A stretch of 64,000 nucleotides of DNA from the NCBI RefSeq assembly GCF_038024095.1, contig NZ_CP150668.1, forward strand, positions 868,001-932,000, written 5' to 3'. Position 1 is the stretch's first letter; each line of letters opens with the position of its first letter. Positions 8,964 through 18,396 of this stretch are shown one piece after another. The stretch comes from Polaribacter tangerinus (GTDB lineage: Bacteria > Bacteroidota > Bacteroidia > Flavobacteriales > Flavobacteriaceae). A program made the position numbers and the translations under genes. The notes under the pieces were generated by a model that was given only the letters and a program-made list of their open reading frames with translations, was not told where the DNA came from and did no database searches.

Positions 8964-9665
8964 ATGAATAGAAACATACTACTTACAGATTTAAAGGTTA
9001 AAGATTTTAAAGAAACTTGGAATTTACAAACCCAATTGTTACAAGAAATTGTTGACATTAAAGTACAAAATCGAAGAAATAATCTAACTCAAGAAACAAA
9101 GAATCATTTTTTGTTTGTAGAACATCCGCATGTTTATACACTTGGAAAAAGTGGCGATGTAAGCAACCTGCTTTTAAACAAAGAACAACTTAAAGAGAAA
9201 AAGGCTACTTTCTATAAAATAAATCGAGGTGGAGATATTACATATCATGGACCAGGGCAAATAGTAGGATACCCAATTTTAGACTTAGAAAATTTTTTTA
9301 CCGATATTCATAAATACCTACGTTTATTAGAAGAAACTATTATCTTAACCATCGCCGAATACGGCTTAAAGGGAGAACGAAGCGAGGGAGAAACAGGTGT
9401 TTGGCTTGATGTTGGCACACCATTTGCCAGAAAAATTTGTGCGCTTGGTATTCGCTCTTCTCGGTGGGTTACCATGCATGGCTTTGCGTTAAATGTGAAT
9501 ACCAATTTGGGGTACTTCGATCATATTATACCTTGTGGTATTCGTGGCAAAGCGGTTGCATCGATGCAAGCTGAACTTGGTAAAAAAATAACTAAAGAAG
9601 AGGTAAAGGAAAAAATATTAAAACACTTTAAAGCTCTTTTTGAAGTGAATGTATTTGTAAAGTAA
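8964..9665 (+). CDS. lipB: Octanoyl-[acyl carrier protein]:protein octanoyltransferase
   Basis: 233 residues. LipB moves the octanoyl group from acyl carrier protein to lipoyl domains (pyruvate and 2-oxoglutarate dehydrogenases, glycine cleavage H), the first step of endogenous lipoylation. Visible motifs are RGGDITYHGPGQIVGYPILDL-type substrate loop (9226-9288) and IPCGIRGKAVASM with the acyl-thioester Cys191 and the conserved Lys of the catalytic pair. Length is normal. A potential lipoylated-complex partner subunit, pyruvate dehydrogenase E1 beta, is far away at 62758. Single gene with its own promoter. Confidence 0.95.
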   Translation: MNRNILLTDLKVKDFKETWNLQTQLLQEIVDIKVQNRRNNLTQETKNHFLFVEHPHVYTLGKSGDVSNLLLNKEQLKEKKATFYKINRGGDITYHGPGQIVGYPILDLENFFTDIHKYLRLLEETIILTIAEYGLKGERSEGETGVWLDVGTPFARKICALGIRSSRWVTMHGFALNVNTNLGYFDHIIPCGIRGKAVASMQAELGKKITKEEVKEKILKHFKALFEVNVFVK

Positions 9666-9722
9666 ACCTTATTAACAAACACAAAATAATGGCTCACTTA
9701 TAAAATTTACTTTACTTTTTTT
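9657..9722. terminator. Possible long-loop terminator between lipB and the nucleoid protein gene
   Basis: Perfect 10-base arms GTAAAGTAAA (9657-9666) and TTTACTTTAC (9706-9715), followed by a T run. The loop is about 39 bases, so the structure is weak. It lies between converging genes. Confidence 0.3.
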
Positions 9723-9730
9723 AATGAATA

Positions 9731-10783
9731 TTATTTCTCTTCGTTAAAATAAACTTTGTAGAATTTCATTTTTTTGTCTTCATCAAAACCTCTTTCTATA
9801 TACTCCGAGGCTGCCTCTGGCGCATCAACATCTAATTTAATGCTAATATTTGTGTCTAATTTTATTTCTGTTTTTAATTTATTTTTTTCTTTCTTCAATA
9901 CAACTCCAGAAACATCAAAATTATTTCTAATTAATACATCATTCAAAGTTTCAAAATGCTTTTTATATTCATCGAATTGCTCTTTGTGCTTCTCGTCACC
10001 AAAAACCTCATCTTTAAAAGCCGCATAATCTACTGTTTCATTTTCTTTAAAATAATCTACTGTGCTTGCTAAGAAATTACCTTGTTCTTGCATACCTAGT
10101 TCTGGTTTTATAACTTCTTCAGAAAACTCTTTACACATTTCTAAGTAGCTTTGTGTATGAGAATTATAATCGTCTGCCAACTTTACAGATAAAAAATTCT
10201 TTATCCAATATTGTGCATCGTAATTATTGTTATCTACAGAGAAAACTACGGTTCCTTCGGTGTCGGATGTATTTAAAATTAAACAACCTTTATCTAACCT
10301 TTTTGTAGAAATTCCCTTTTGTACAACTACATCGAAACTGTCATTATCATCTAAATACGTTTGAAAAAAATCTACCTTATTTTCAATTTTAAAAATACCA
10401 ATAGCTTCTGTTAACACATCTTTATACTCTAAACCCTCTATAAAAACCACCAAAACATCTCCTGTTTTTATCTGTGCAGAATTAGATTGTTCAAACAAAT
10501 GATTAACTATTTTTTTGGAGTAGTCGATAAAACTATTTTCGTCTTTAAAAACTTCTGATGTAAAATTATTTAAATCGTTAAGGCGAACATCTTCATTATT
10601 TGTGAAACGATAACTTTGTGTTAAGGCACCAAAAGGTTTTAGTAAAAAAGACTTCATTATATCGTAACTCTCCTGATCGAAACGAATTAAATCATTTGAA
10701 AACACATTTTGACCACTATTAAATTTATTTGCAACTTTATGAAGAATACACTTAGTAATTTCTGCGCGCGTTTTTTTAATCAT
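9731..10783 (-). CDS. Nucleoid-associated protein (NdpA/YejK, 37-kDa family)
   Basis: 350 residues, near the normal length of the 37-kDa nucleoid-associated proteins found in Gram-negative bacteria. The N-terminus (MIKKTRAEITKCILHKVANK) and segments such as FLKPFGALTQSYRF-like, GDVLVVFIEGLEYKDV and AIGIFKIENKVDFF are family-like. The C-terminal third is charged (FDEYKKHFETLNDVL ... YIERGFDEDKKMKFYKVYF). The family binds nucleoid DNA in E. coli, but its role in Bacteroidota is not defined. It is an isolated gene with a 120-base gap to rnhB. No membrane or signal segment. Confidence 0.85.
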   Translation of the reverse strand: MIKKTRAEITKCILHKVANKFNSGQNVFSNDLIRFDQESYDIMKSFLLKPFGALTQSYRFTNNEDVRLNDLNNFTSEVFKDENSFIDYSKKIVNHLFEQSNSAQIKTGDVLVVFIEGLEYKDVLTEAIGIFKIENKVDFFQTYLDDNDSFDVVVQKGISTKRLDKGCLILNTSDTEGTVVFSVDNNNYDAQYWIKNFLSVKLADDYNSHTQSYLEMCKEFSEEVIKPELGMQEQGNFLASTVDYFKENETVDYAAFKDEVFGDEKHKEQFDEYKKHFETLNDVLIRNNFDVSGVVLKKEKNKLKTEIKLDTNISIKLDVDAPEAASEYIERGFDEDKKMKFYKVYFNEEK

Positions 10784-10906
10784 TTTTAAAATTTTGGAAT
10801 GTAAAAATAGTTGAAGTTTTTAAATAATCTAAAAATAATGATGGTTTATTATAAACTATAATTACTTCTTTAAAAACTAAACTTATAGTGTGTATAAAAA
10901 GTTAAT

Positions 10907-11506
10907 CTATATAGATAACTTTAACTGTTCTGGTAATAACCGAAATGTTTTTCTGTGGTATTTTGTGATGCCAAATTTTCTAATAGCATCTCGGTGTTCT
11001 TTGGTGGGATAGCCTTTATTTTTTTGCCAATTATACATTGGAAATTCGTCATGAATTCTCTTCATATAGCTATCTCTATAAGTTTTTGCAAGCACAGATG
11101 CTGCAGCAATACTTAGGTATTTGGCATCACCTTTTACTATTGTTTCATGCGGAATTTTAGCGTATTTATGAAACTTATTTCCATCAACAATAATAAAATC
11201 TGGAGTTTGTGTAAGCTTGTCTATTGCTCGGTGCATTGCGGCAATTGAAGCCTGCAAAACATTAATTTTATCTACTTCGTCTTGCCAAACGTAAGACACT
11301 GCAAAATCAAGTGCATGTTCTTCTATATAAGGTTTTAGCAAAGTTCTATTTTTTTCAGATAATTGCTTTGAATCGTTTAACAAAGAATGTGAAAAGTTTT
11401 CTGGTAAAATTACTGCAGCCGCAACAACAGGACCTGCTAAACAACCTCTTCCTGCCTCATCGGTTCCTACTTCTAAAGAAAATCCGCTATAATTTAATGC
11501 TAACAT
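10907..11506 (-). CDS. rnhB: Ribonuclease HII
   Basis: 199 residues. Cleaves the RNA strand of RNA-DNA hybrids, including single ribonucleotides in DNA. The signature [20 protein letters not shown] carries the first two catalytic acidic residues. IIVDGNKF and [22 protein letters not shown] supply the others. The C-terminal [21 protein letters not shown] is typical. Length is standard. A candidate -7 box TAATTTTG lies at 11583-11576. Confidence 0.95.
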   Translation of the reverse strand: MLALNYSGFSLEVGTDEAGRGCLAGPVVAAAVILPENFSHSLLNDSKQLSEKNRTLLKPYIEEHALDFAVSYVWQDEVDKINVLQASIAAMHRAIDKLTQTPDFIIVDGNKFHKYAKIPHETIVKGDAKYLSIAAASVLAKTYRDSYMKRIHDEFPMYNWQKNKGYPTKEHRDAIRKFGITKYHRKTFRLLPEQLKLSI

Positions 11507-11575
11507 ATTTGCAAAGAAAAGAAAATTTCTTTTATTTTTTATTAATCAACAATTCTTAAAACACCATTTGAATAG

Positions 11576-11583
11576 CAAAATTA
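11576..11583 (-). promoter_or_regulatory. Candidate -7 box of rnhB
   Basis: TAATTTTG on the minus strand, 69 bases upstream of the rnhB ATG. Fits TAnnTTTG but stands alone. Confidence 0.3.
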
Positions 11584-11633
11584 CGGTGATATGATATCAG
11601 AAATTAATCATGAGTAATTTCATTAAATTATTT

Positions 11634-11641
11634 TACATTTG
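11634..11641 (+). promoter_or_regulatory. -7 box of the porin gene
   Basis: TACATTTG followed by C, 18 bases before the ATG at 11660. It overlaps a spurious TTG start at 11639, which argues against that start. Confidence 0.5.
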
Positions 11642-11659
11642 CAGGCGTATAATACTGTT

Positions 11660-13630
11660 ATGACCAAACCTTTATTCATTTTTTTTGTGATTAGTTTTTT
11701 AGGATTTACAAACGTAAATGCTCAAAGAACTTTAGGTAACGAGAAAAGAGAAAGTACTTTTATTAACAACCGTGGTGAACTAGATTCTATTCAAGATACT
11801 TCTTCTATAAAAGTTACCCTTTCTGGAGAAACCAATTATACAGACTATAAAGTATTTTCTCATAAACAAGACACTTCATATATAGACACTACTCTTACAC
11901 TAAAAAAAGAATATTTTTTTAATTATTTACGAAAAGATTTGTTTGAATATTTAGAGTTTCACAACCAAGGACAAACACTAAATAATTTAGCGTATGATTT
12001 TAGCAAAACAGCAAGACTTACGGATATTGGTTTCACAGCAAAACAAGTAAGTTATTTTGAAATTGAAGATATTAAATATTACGAAGTTCCAACTGTTACA
12101 TCAGAAATACTCTATAGAACTGGTCTTGAACAAGGACAAGTTTTAGATGCTTTATTCACTTTAAATTTTTCTAAAAGATTAAATGTATCTCTTGCATATA
12201 AAGGGCTTCGTTCTTTGGGAGCCTACAGACAAGCATTGGTAAGTAATGGTAATTTTAGAGGAAGTTTCCACTATACCACAACAAATAATAGGTACAAAAT
12301 TAGAGGGCATTTGGCAAAACAAGATTTCTTTCATCAAGAAAGTGGTGGACTAACAGTTGATGCTCTTAAAAATTTTACAGAAGATAATCCAGATTTTGAG
12401 TCTAGAGCTCGTTTAGATGTAAATTTAACAAACTCTGAAAGCCAGTTTGATGGTACTAGAGTTTATATAGAACAAAGTTATAAACTAATTTCTAACAAAG
12501 ACTCGTTGTCTGACAGAGACTTTAGTAACTTAAAAATAGGCCATATTCTAAGCACCGAAAATAAATCTTATGAGTTTATTCAAGGTGCATTAACTCCTGC
12601 TTTTTTTGGAAATGCGTCTTCTTCTAATCCACAGAGTAAACAAGCAAAAAGTAGTATTACCAATAACGAATTTCACTTAGCTTTTAAATCAAAATATATT
12701 TTAGGAACCTTTAAAGCTAAAACTAATATCACCAATTTTTCATACGGGTACGACACTATTTTAAATAGCAACAGCAGTATTAATAAATTAAAAATTTCGG
12801 GAAATGCTATTTCCTTCGGAGCAGATTGGAACGCTAGAATTAAAAATTTTCAATTAAACGCTACTGCAAATATTACACCAGGTAACGCCCGTCTTTCGGG
12901 CAACTACATAAAAGGTGAAGCAGTGTATAACAACGGAAAAAAATTTAGTACAAAAGGAACTTTATTGCTAAGTTCAAAATCGCCCAATTTTAACACAATA
13001 CTTCATCAAAGTGAATATGACGAGTACAACTGGCAAAATGAAAATTTTAGTAATGTAAATACGAGAGATTTAGGTTTTGAGCTAAACTCTACACTACTAA
13101 ATGCAAGTGTTAATTTTACGAACTTAGACAATTATACTTATTTCGATGAAGATAATAAGCCAAAACAATTTGCTGCTCAGGTAACTTACTTAAAGGTAAA
13201 AGCAAACAAAGAAATTAAAATTGGCAAATTTGCATTAGACAATACCTTAATGTATCAGAACGTTAGCAATGGAAGTTCGGTATTTAGGGTACCGGAATTT
13301 ACTACGAGAAATACATTTTATTATATGGATTATTGGTTTAAAGGCAAACCCATGTTGGTTCAAATAGGTACCACTTTTAAATACTTTACAAAATATAAAG
13401 CAAATGCATACAATCCGCTTTTAGCAGAATTTACATTGCAAAATACACAAGATATTGGTTTTCCTACTTTTGATGTGTTCTTTAATGCGCAAGTAAGAAG
13501 AACACGTTTATACTTAAAAGTAGATAATGTTACCTCTAGTTTTACAGATAAAAATTATTTTTCGGCTCCAAATTATCCATACAGAGATTTTACCATCCGT
13601 TTTGGGTTGGTATGGAACTGGTTTATTTAG
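11660..13630 (+). CDS. Putative outer-membrane porin (Porin_10 family)
   Basis: 656 residues from the ATG at 11660. That start gives a clean signal peptide (MTKPLFIFFVISFLGFTNVNAQ), whereas the longer TTG frame would put seven extra residues inside the promoter box. After a short acidic region come many alternating polar/aromatic strands, as in a beta-barrel, ending with LYLKVDNVTSSFTDKNYF ... RFGLVWNWFI; the C-terminal aromatic residue fits outer-membrane insertion. The segment YIDTTLTLKKEYFFNYLRKD is typical of the Bacteroidota 'putative porin' family. Substrate is unknown. A small membrane protein gene follows 32 bases on. Confidence 0.8.
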   Translation: MTKPLFIFFVISFLGFTNVNAQRTLGNEKRESTFINNRGELDSIQDTSSIKVTLSGETNYTDYKVFSHKQDTSYIDTTLTLKKEYFFNYLRKDLFEYLEFHNQGQTLNNLAYDFSKTARLTDIGFTAKQVSYFEIEDIKYYEVPTVTSEILYRTGLEQGQVLDALFTLNFSKRLNVSLAYKGLRSLGAYRQALVSNGNFRGSFHYTTTNNRYKIRGHLAKQDFFHQESGGLTVDALKNFTEDNPDFESRARLDVNLTNSESQFDGTRVYIEQSYKLISNKDSLSDRDFSNLKIGHILSTENKSYEFIQGALTPAFFGNASSSNPQSKQAKSSITNNEFHLAFKSKYILGTFKAKTNITNFSYGYDTILNSNSSINKLKISGNAISFGADWNARIKNFQLNATANITPGNARLSGNYIKGEAVYNNGKKFSTKGTLLLSSKSPNFNTILHQSEYDEYNWQNENFSNVNTRDLGFELNSTLLNASVNFTNLDNYTYFDEDNKPKQFAAQVTYLKVKANKEIKIGKFALDNTLMYQNVSNGSSVFRVPEFTTRNTFYYMDYWFKGKPMLVQIGTTFKYFTKYKANAYNPLLAEFTLQNTQDIGFPTFDVFFNAQVRRTRLYLKVDNVTSSFTDKNYFSAPNYPYRDFTIRFGLVWNWFI

Positions 13631-13662
13631 AATCATATTCGGAAAAAAATATAAAAAATACG

Positions 13663-13905
13663 ATGAAAAATCAGCTCAAAAAAAACTGGAAATTATTTTT
13701 AATAGCTAGTTTAACACTTGGTTTAGCTCCCTTTAACCCTCCGCACATTTGGGGAAAAATTAAATGGTTACTTGGTGGAAACGCATTTTCTGGCAATAAC
13801 GCTATGCAGCCTCAAGATTGGTTTGATGTTGCTATGCATGGTACTCCATGGGTTTTACTTATACTATCTGTACTTCTTAACAGCATACCCAATAAAAAAA
13901 AGTAA
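13663..13905 (+). CDS. Small conserved membrane protein of unknown function
   Basis: 80 residues from the ATG at 13663. Two hydrophobic segments (about 12-30, LFLIASLTLGLAPFNPPHIW, and about 58-75, GTPWVLLILSVLLNS) flank a glycine-rich middle. Similar short proteins in flavobacteria are often given unreliable transporter names; nothing in this sequence supports a transport function. It sits just after the porin gene on the same strand and may be co-transcribed. It converges with the NhaC gene. Confidence 0.6.
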   Translation: MKNQLKKNWKLFLIASLTLGLAPFNPPHIWGKIKWLLGGNAFSGNNAMQPQDWFDVAMHGTPWVLLILSVLLNSIPNKKK

Positions 13906-13913
13906 GTACTATT

Positions 13914-15395
13914 TTACTTTACCAATTGCTTTATTTTGATTTTAAACGCTGCGAACAACAAGGTTGTAAAAGGACTAAGGTAATTAAAGATAGCATATAC
14001 AAAATACTCTGCCACAGATACTCCTAAAACACCAGAATGATAAGCGCCACAGGTATTCCAAGGAATTAATACAGACGTAACCGTTCCCGAATCTTCTAAT
14101 GTTCTACTTAAATTTTCTGGAGCCAACCCTTTATCGGCATATGCCTTTGCATACATTTTTCCAGGCACAACAATTGCCAAATATTGGTCTGATGCAGTAA
14201 AGTTTAAACCTATACAAGTAAATACTGTACTCGCAAAAAGTCCGAAAACAGAATCGAAAAGACGCAACATAAAAGCGCTAATTCTTGCTAATGCACCAAT
14301 AGCATCCATAATACCTCCAAACACCATTGCACATAAAATAAGCCAAATAGTTCCTAGCATTTTAGACATACCTCCGGCTGTAAATAAATCTGCTAAAGCA
14401 GTATTTTCTGTTGGTACAGAAGTTTCTACTGTTATTGCTTGTAAAACACCTTTATAAGCAGACTTAAAATCTAGTTCTTGAACACCAGTAATATTAGCAA
14501 CTATATCTGGTTGAAAAATTAGTGCAAAAATTGCTCCGAAAATTGTACCTGCTAATAAAGCAATTAAAGGCGGTGTTTTTTTAGCAATTAAAAGGATAAC
14601 TACTACAGGAACTATAAATAACCAAGGAGAGATATGAAACGATTTTTCTATGTCTAACAATAAGGCGTTCACATCTGCTTCTCCACTAGCACTCTGAGAA
14701 AAACCTAAAATCACAAAAATTATAAGAGTTACTACGATAGTAGGAACTGTTGTAAAAGCCATGTATTTTATATGTGTAAATAAATCTGTTCCAGCCATTG
14801 CTGGCGCAAGATTAGTGGTATCTGACATTGGCGACATTTTGTCTCCGAAATAAGCTCCAGAAAGCACGGCACCAGCTGTCATTCCAATAGAAATTCCTAA
14901 AGCCTCTCCTATACCAATTAATGCGATACCTACCGTTGCAGATGTAGTCCAAGAGCTTCCTGTAGCTACAGAAATAACTGCACAAATAATTAAACAAGCT
15001 GCCAAAAATATTGTTGGATTCAACACTTGTAATCCGTAATAAATCATGGCAGGAATAATTCCACTAATTAACCAAGTTCCTGCCAAAGCACCAACCATTA
15101 GTAAAATTAAAATGGCTCCTGCTGTAGATTTTATGTTTTCGGCAACCTCTTCTATCATTCTATGATACGAAACTTTATTTCTAAAACCTACAAATGCAGC
15201 TACAGCACCGCCCAATAATAAAATAAATTGATTACTTCCACTTAAAGCATCATCACCAAAAACATAAACATTATAGGCCAACATAGCAACCAAGGCAAAA
15301 ACAGGAAATAATGCTTCCCAGATAGTTAACTCTTTGTTATTAATAATTTTTTGATTTTCTATTGATATTTCTGTTAGGTTCTTATCGCTTGGCAT
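13914..15395 (-). CDS. nhaC: Na+/H+ antiporter, NhaC family
   Basis: 493 residues from the ATG at 15395 (MPSDKNLTEIS). A start at 15449 is possible but adds a polar cysteine-containing tail unlike the family. About a dozen hydrophobic helices are present. Typical NhaC segments are GALAGTWLISGIIPAMIYYG, ATGSSWTTSATVGIALIGIG, GAVLSGAYFGDKMSPMSDTT and the late PWNTCGAYHSGVLG. It exchanges sodium for protons in the inner membrane, consistent with a marine, Na+-NQR-bearing cell. Divergent from the YdjM-like gene. Confidence 0.9.
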   Translation of the reverse strand: MPSDKNLTEISIENQKIINNKELTIWEALFPVFALVAMLAYNVYVFGDDALSGSNQFILLLGGAVAAFVGFRNKVSYHRMIEEVAENIKSTAGAILILLMVGALAGTWLISGIIPAMIYYGLQVLNPTIFLAACLIICAVISVATGSSWTTSATVGIALIGIGEALGISIGMTAGAVLSGAYFGDKMSPMSDTTNLAPAMAGTDLFTHIKYMAFTTVPTIVVTLIIFVILGFSQSASGEADVNALLLDIEKSFHISPWLFIVPVVVILLIAKKTPPLIALLAGTIFGAIFALIFQPDIVANITGVQELDFKSAYKGVLQAITVETSVPTENTALADLFTAGGMSKMLGTIWLILCAMVFGGIMDAIGALARISAFMLRLFDSVFGLFASTVFTCIGLNFTASDQYLAIVVPGKMYAKAYADKGLAPENLSRTLEDSGTVTSVLIPWNTCGAYHSGVLGVSVAEYFVYAIFNYLSPFTTLLFAAFKIKIKQLVK

Positions 15396-15464
15396 AGTGT
15401 ATATTTTGGTTTGTAATGTTACGATTTTACATGAAGTTATGCAAATCAAATGAATTGGTTCTAT

Positions 15465-15472
15465 TATATTTG
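15465..15472 (+). promoter_or_regulatory. -7 box of the YdjM-like gene
   Basis: TATATTTG ends 5 bases before the ATG at 15478. If used, the mRNA would start at or within a few bases of the start codon. Confidence 0.5.
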
Positions 15473-15477
15473 TAACT

Positions 15478-16500
15478 ATGGATTCATTAACTCAAATAGT
15501 TTTAGGTGCTGCTTGTGGTGAGCTTGTATTAGGTAAAAAAATAGGCAACAAAGCATTGTTATTTGGAGCTATAGCTGGTACAATTCCAGATTTAGATGTT
15601 TTTATTGGGAAACTTTTTTATCAAAATGAAATACAAGCAATGGTTTTTCATAGAGGCTTTATGCATTCTATTATGTTTGCTATTTTAGGCGCTATTCTAT
15701 TTGGATGGATTACTTTTAGATTATATGATACCCAAAAAAGAAAACATACCACAACTCTAAAAAACTGGATTTCTCTATTTTTCTGGAGCATTTTTACACA
15801 TCCAATTTTAGATTGTTTTACACCTTATGGCACCCAATTATTTGCTCCTTTTTCTGATTACAGAGTAGCTCTAAATACCATTTCTGTTGTAGATCCATTT
15901 TATACACTGCCTTTTTTAATATGTGTAATTGGAGTTTTATTTTTTAAAAGAACTAATAATAGAAGAACCAAATGGTTAAAAACCGGAATTATTATAAGCA
16001 GTATATACTTAACATTTACAGTTGCCAATAAAATATATATCGACACTGTTTTTAAGACATCATTTGACAAAGCACAAATCTTTGTAAATCGTTTTTCTGC
16101 ACAACCAACTATATTTAACAACATACTATGGTACGCTGTTGGAGAAACAGAAGATGCATACCATTTAGCTTTTTACTCTTTATTTGATAAAAAAAACACT
16201 ACTGATAAAATTATTACAATTCCAAAAAGTGGTTCACGATTAGATACAAAGGATGTGAACTTACAAAAACTAATATGGTTTAGTAATGGTTATTACAGTA
16301 TTTCTAAAAATACCAGCTCAAATACCTATAAATATACAGATTTACGATACCCGATGTTGGATACTGAAAATTTAGAAACTAGTGTTTTTAATTTTACACT
16401 AGTAAGAAAAAATAACACATGGGATATTCTACCATTCGCAGGAAATCCTCCAAAAAATGAAGATTTTGTAAAGTTTGTTTCTAGGTTTTGGGGTATTTAG
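15478..16500 (+). CDS. YdjM-like membrane-bound metal-dependent hydrolase
   Basis: 340 residues. The N-terminal half fits the YdjM/LexA-binding membrane hydrolase family: MDSLTQIVLGAACGELVLG, IAGTIPDLDVF, FHRGFMHSIMFA and FTHPILDCFTPYGTQLF contain the conserved Asp and His residues thought to bind metal. Five or so membrane segments lie before about residue 190. The C-terminal part (190-340) is polar and probably external. Substrate unknown. The promoter sits almost on the start codon. Its stop codon lies inside one copy of a 12-base direct repeat. Confidence 0.75.
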   Translation: MDSLTQIVLGAACGELVLGKKIGNKALLFGAIAGTIPDLDVFIGKLFYQNEIQAMVFHRGFMHSIMFAILGAILFGWITFRLYDTQKRKHTTTLKNWISLFFWSIFTHPILDCFTPYGTQLFAPFSDYRVALNTISVVDPFYTLPFLICVIGVLFFKRTNNRRTKWLKTGIIISSIYLTFTVANKIYIDTVFKTSFDKAQIFVNRFSAQPTIFNNILWYAVGETEDAYHLAFYSLFDKKNTTDKIITIPKSGSRLDTKDVNLQKLIWFSNGYYSISKNTSSNTYKYTDLRYPMLDTENLETSVFNFTLVRKNNTWDILPFAGNPPKNEDFVKFVSRFWGI

Positions 16501-16530
16501 TCTTTACTATAATTTATATAGTCTTTACTA
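16498..16530 (+). repeat. 12-base direct repeat at the end of the YdjM-like gene
   Basis: TAGTCTTTACTA occurs at 16498-16509 and again at 16519-16530. The first copy includes the stop codon TAG. It looks like a small local duplication. Confidence 0.5.
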
Positions 16531-17727
16531 CAAAACTCCTACCTCAAATAAGCAACTTTCTATTATTTTATATGTTCTCTCAATATCGTTATCTAAACCA
16601 ATAGAAAAGCGAATTAACCCACTATTTAATCCCATTTGTTGTTGCTCGTCTTCTGGTATTTCTGATGAAGTAGAACTACCTGGCGCAGAAAATAACGTTT
16701 TATAAAAGCCTAAACTAACAGCCAAATATCCAACATTTTTTTTCTGCATTAGTTCCATAAGTATGGTAGCTTTTTCTAGAGAACCCGCATCTATAGTTAG
16801 CATTCCACCGTAACCAAACTCGGCATTCATCATCTTATTAAAAATTTTGTGAGAAGGGTGAAAAGGCAAACCAGGATATACAGTTTTAACACCTTTTTCA
16901 TGAAACTTTTCTGCCAAAAATGCTGCATTTTTACTGTGTTGCTTCATTCTTATATGTAAGGTGCGTAAATTTTTTAAAATAGATGATGCGCGCAAAGAGT
17001 CCATTGTAGCCCCCAACAACATACAAGCGCCATCATTTACACTTCTTAATTCATTAATAAACTCTTGAGTACCACAAATTACACCTCCAACAGTATCTGA
17101 TGAACCATTAATAAATTTTGTTAAACTATGAATTACTACGTCTGCACCTAGTTTAGCTGGCGAAATAGAAAGCGGAGAAAAAGTATTGTCTACTACTAAT
17201 TGTAGATTATATTTTTTTGCTAGTAAAGATAAGCCATTAATATCTGCCACTTCTAACAACGGATTACTAACAGTTTCGCAGTATAAAACTTTGGTATTTT
17301 GCGTAATTGCTGCCTCTACTAAGTCTAGCTTTGTAATGTCTACAAAACTAGTTTTTATACCCAACCTCGGGGTAAAGTTTTTAAGAAAAGCATACGTACC
17401 ACCATAAATAGTTCGACTAGAAACAATGTGATCTCCTGCTCCCGCTAACTGAAGCAACACAGATGTAATTGCTCCCATACCCGAGGCAGAAACATTGGCT
17501 GCTTCTGTACCTTCCATAGTAGCTAATGCCGCTCCCAAATATAAATTACTTGGGGTGGTATGTCTGGCATATAAATGACAACCATCGGTGTTTCCTTCGA
17601 AAGTATCTACCATTGTTTTAGCAGACATAAAAGTATACGTAGAAGAATCTGAAATAGAAGGATTTACTCCTCCAAATTCACCAAAGTTTTGTACATCTTG
17701 AATAGCGTCGGCTGGGTTAAGTTTCAT
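16528..17727 (-). CDS. Cys/Met-metabolism PLP enzyme (methionine gamma-lyase / cystathionine gamma-synthase family)
   Basis: 399 residues from MKLNPADAIQDVQNFG at 17727; an upstream start at 17754 is less likely. PLP-binding lysine is in SLTKFINGSSDTVGG. Other fold landmarks are ATMEGTEAANVSASGMGAI, RTIYGGTYAFLKNF and VLYCETVSNPLLEVADI. Members cleave or exchange sulfur amino acid side chains. The position that holds the active-site cysteine in well-known methionine gamma-lyases (YGCT) is glycine here (YGGT), as in cystathionine enzymes, so the exact reaction is open. It is divergent from an Lrp/AsnC regulator at 17888, which probably controls it and suggests a catabolic role. Confidence 0.82.
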   Translation of the reverse strand: MKLNPADAIQDVQNFGEFGGVNPSISDSSTYTFMSAKTMVDTFEGNTDGCHLYARHTTPSNLYLGAALATMEGTEAANVSASGMGAITSVLLQLAGAGDHIVSSRTIYGGTYAFLKNFTPRLGIKTSFVDITKLDLVEAAITQNTKVLYCETVSNPLLEVADINGLSLLAKKYNLQLVVDNTFSPLSISPAKLGADVVIHSLTKFINGSSDTVGGVICGTQEFINELRSVNDGACMLLGATMDSLRASSILKNLRTLHIRMKQHSKNAAFLAEKFHEKGVKTVYPGLPFHPSHKIFNKMMNAEFGYGGMLTIDAGSLEKATILMELMQKKNVGYLAVSLGFYKTLFSAPGSSTSSEIPEDEQQQMGLNSGLIRFSIGLDNDIERTYKIIESCLFEVGVL

Positions 17728-17887
17728 ATAAATTATTTTTTTAATAATATCCAAAGAGACAAAAATTAAGAATAATAATCAATACATTTAAGCATATATA
17801 GTTTTATTTTCTTTATTTTTGATAAAATTTAGATTTTATATTTAATAAATTAAACATAAACACTTATTTATAGTTTTTTTTTAACCA

Positions 17888-18346
17888 ATGAATTTAGACG
17901 CCACAGACAAAAAGCTCATTTCTTTATTACAAAAAGATAGCAAACAAACCACTAAACAACTTTCTCTTCAATTAAACCTTTCTGTAACAGCTGTATATGA
18001 AAGAATAAAAAAATTAGAAAATCTACATGTAATTGAAAAATATGTAGCAATTATTAACAGAAAAAAAATTGAAAAAGCATTCTTAGTTTTTTGTCATATC
18101 AAATTGGTACAACATTCAATAGAATACGTTACAACTTTTGAGCGAGAAATTTTAAAACTAAGAGAAGTCTCAGAATGTTTTCATGTAAGTGGAGAGTATG
18201 ATTATATTTTAAAGATTTATGTTAAAGATATGGATGAGTACCGAAACTTTATGGTTTCTAAACTAACCGCTATTAAATATATTGGAAGCACACATAGTAC
18301 CTTTGCCATTGAAGAAGTTAAAAATACGACCACCATAAGTTTGTAA
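17888..18346 (+). CDS. Lrp/AsnC family transcriptional regulator
   Basis: 152 residues, normal length. N-terminal winged helix-turn-helix (LDATDKKLISLLQKDSKQTT ... LSVTAVYERIKKLE), then a C-terminal RAM/ACT-like effector domain (VSECFHVSGEYDYILKIYV). These proteins form octamers or dimers and respond to amino acids. It is divergent from the Cys/Met PLP enzyme gene, so regulation of that gene is the likely job (inference). A strong terminator follows directly. Confidence 0.92.
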   Translation: MNLDATDKKLISLLQKDSKQTTKQLSLQLNLSVTAVYERIKKLENLHVIEKYVAIINRKKIEKAFLVFCHIKLVQHSIEYVTTFEREILKLREVSECFHVSGEYDYILKIYVKDMDEYRNFMVSKLTAIKYIGSTHSTFAIEEVKNTTTISL

Positions 18347-18350
18347 TAAA

Positions 18351-18378
18351 AAAACCCAAAACTTTCGTTTTGGGTTTT
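18351..18378. terminator. Bidirectional terminator between lrp and the mini-CDGSH gene
   Basis: Perfect 12-base arms AAAACCCAAAAC and GTTTTGGGTTTT with a 4-base loop. T-rich tracts lie on both sides, so it can end both the Lrp transcript and the yceI transcript coming from the other strand. Confidence 0.85.
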
Positions 18379-18396
18379 TATTAGTATTGTAATTTC

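Noticed and set aside
11639..11659. TTG start seven codons upstream of the porin ATG
   Set aside because: It lies inside the TACATTTG promoter box and spoils the signal peptide; the ATG at 11660 is better.
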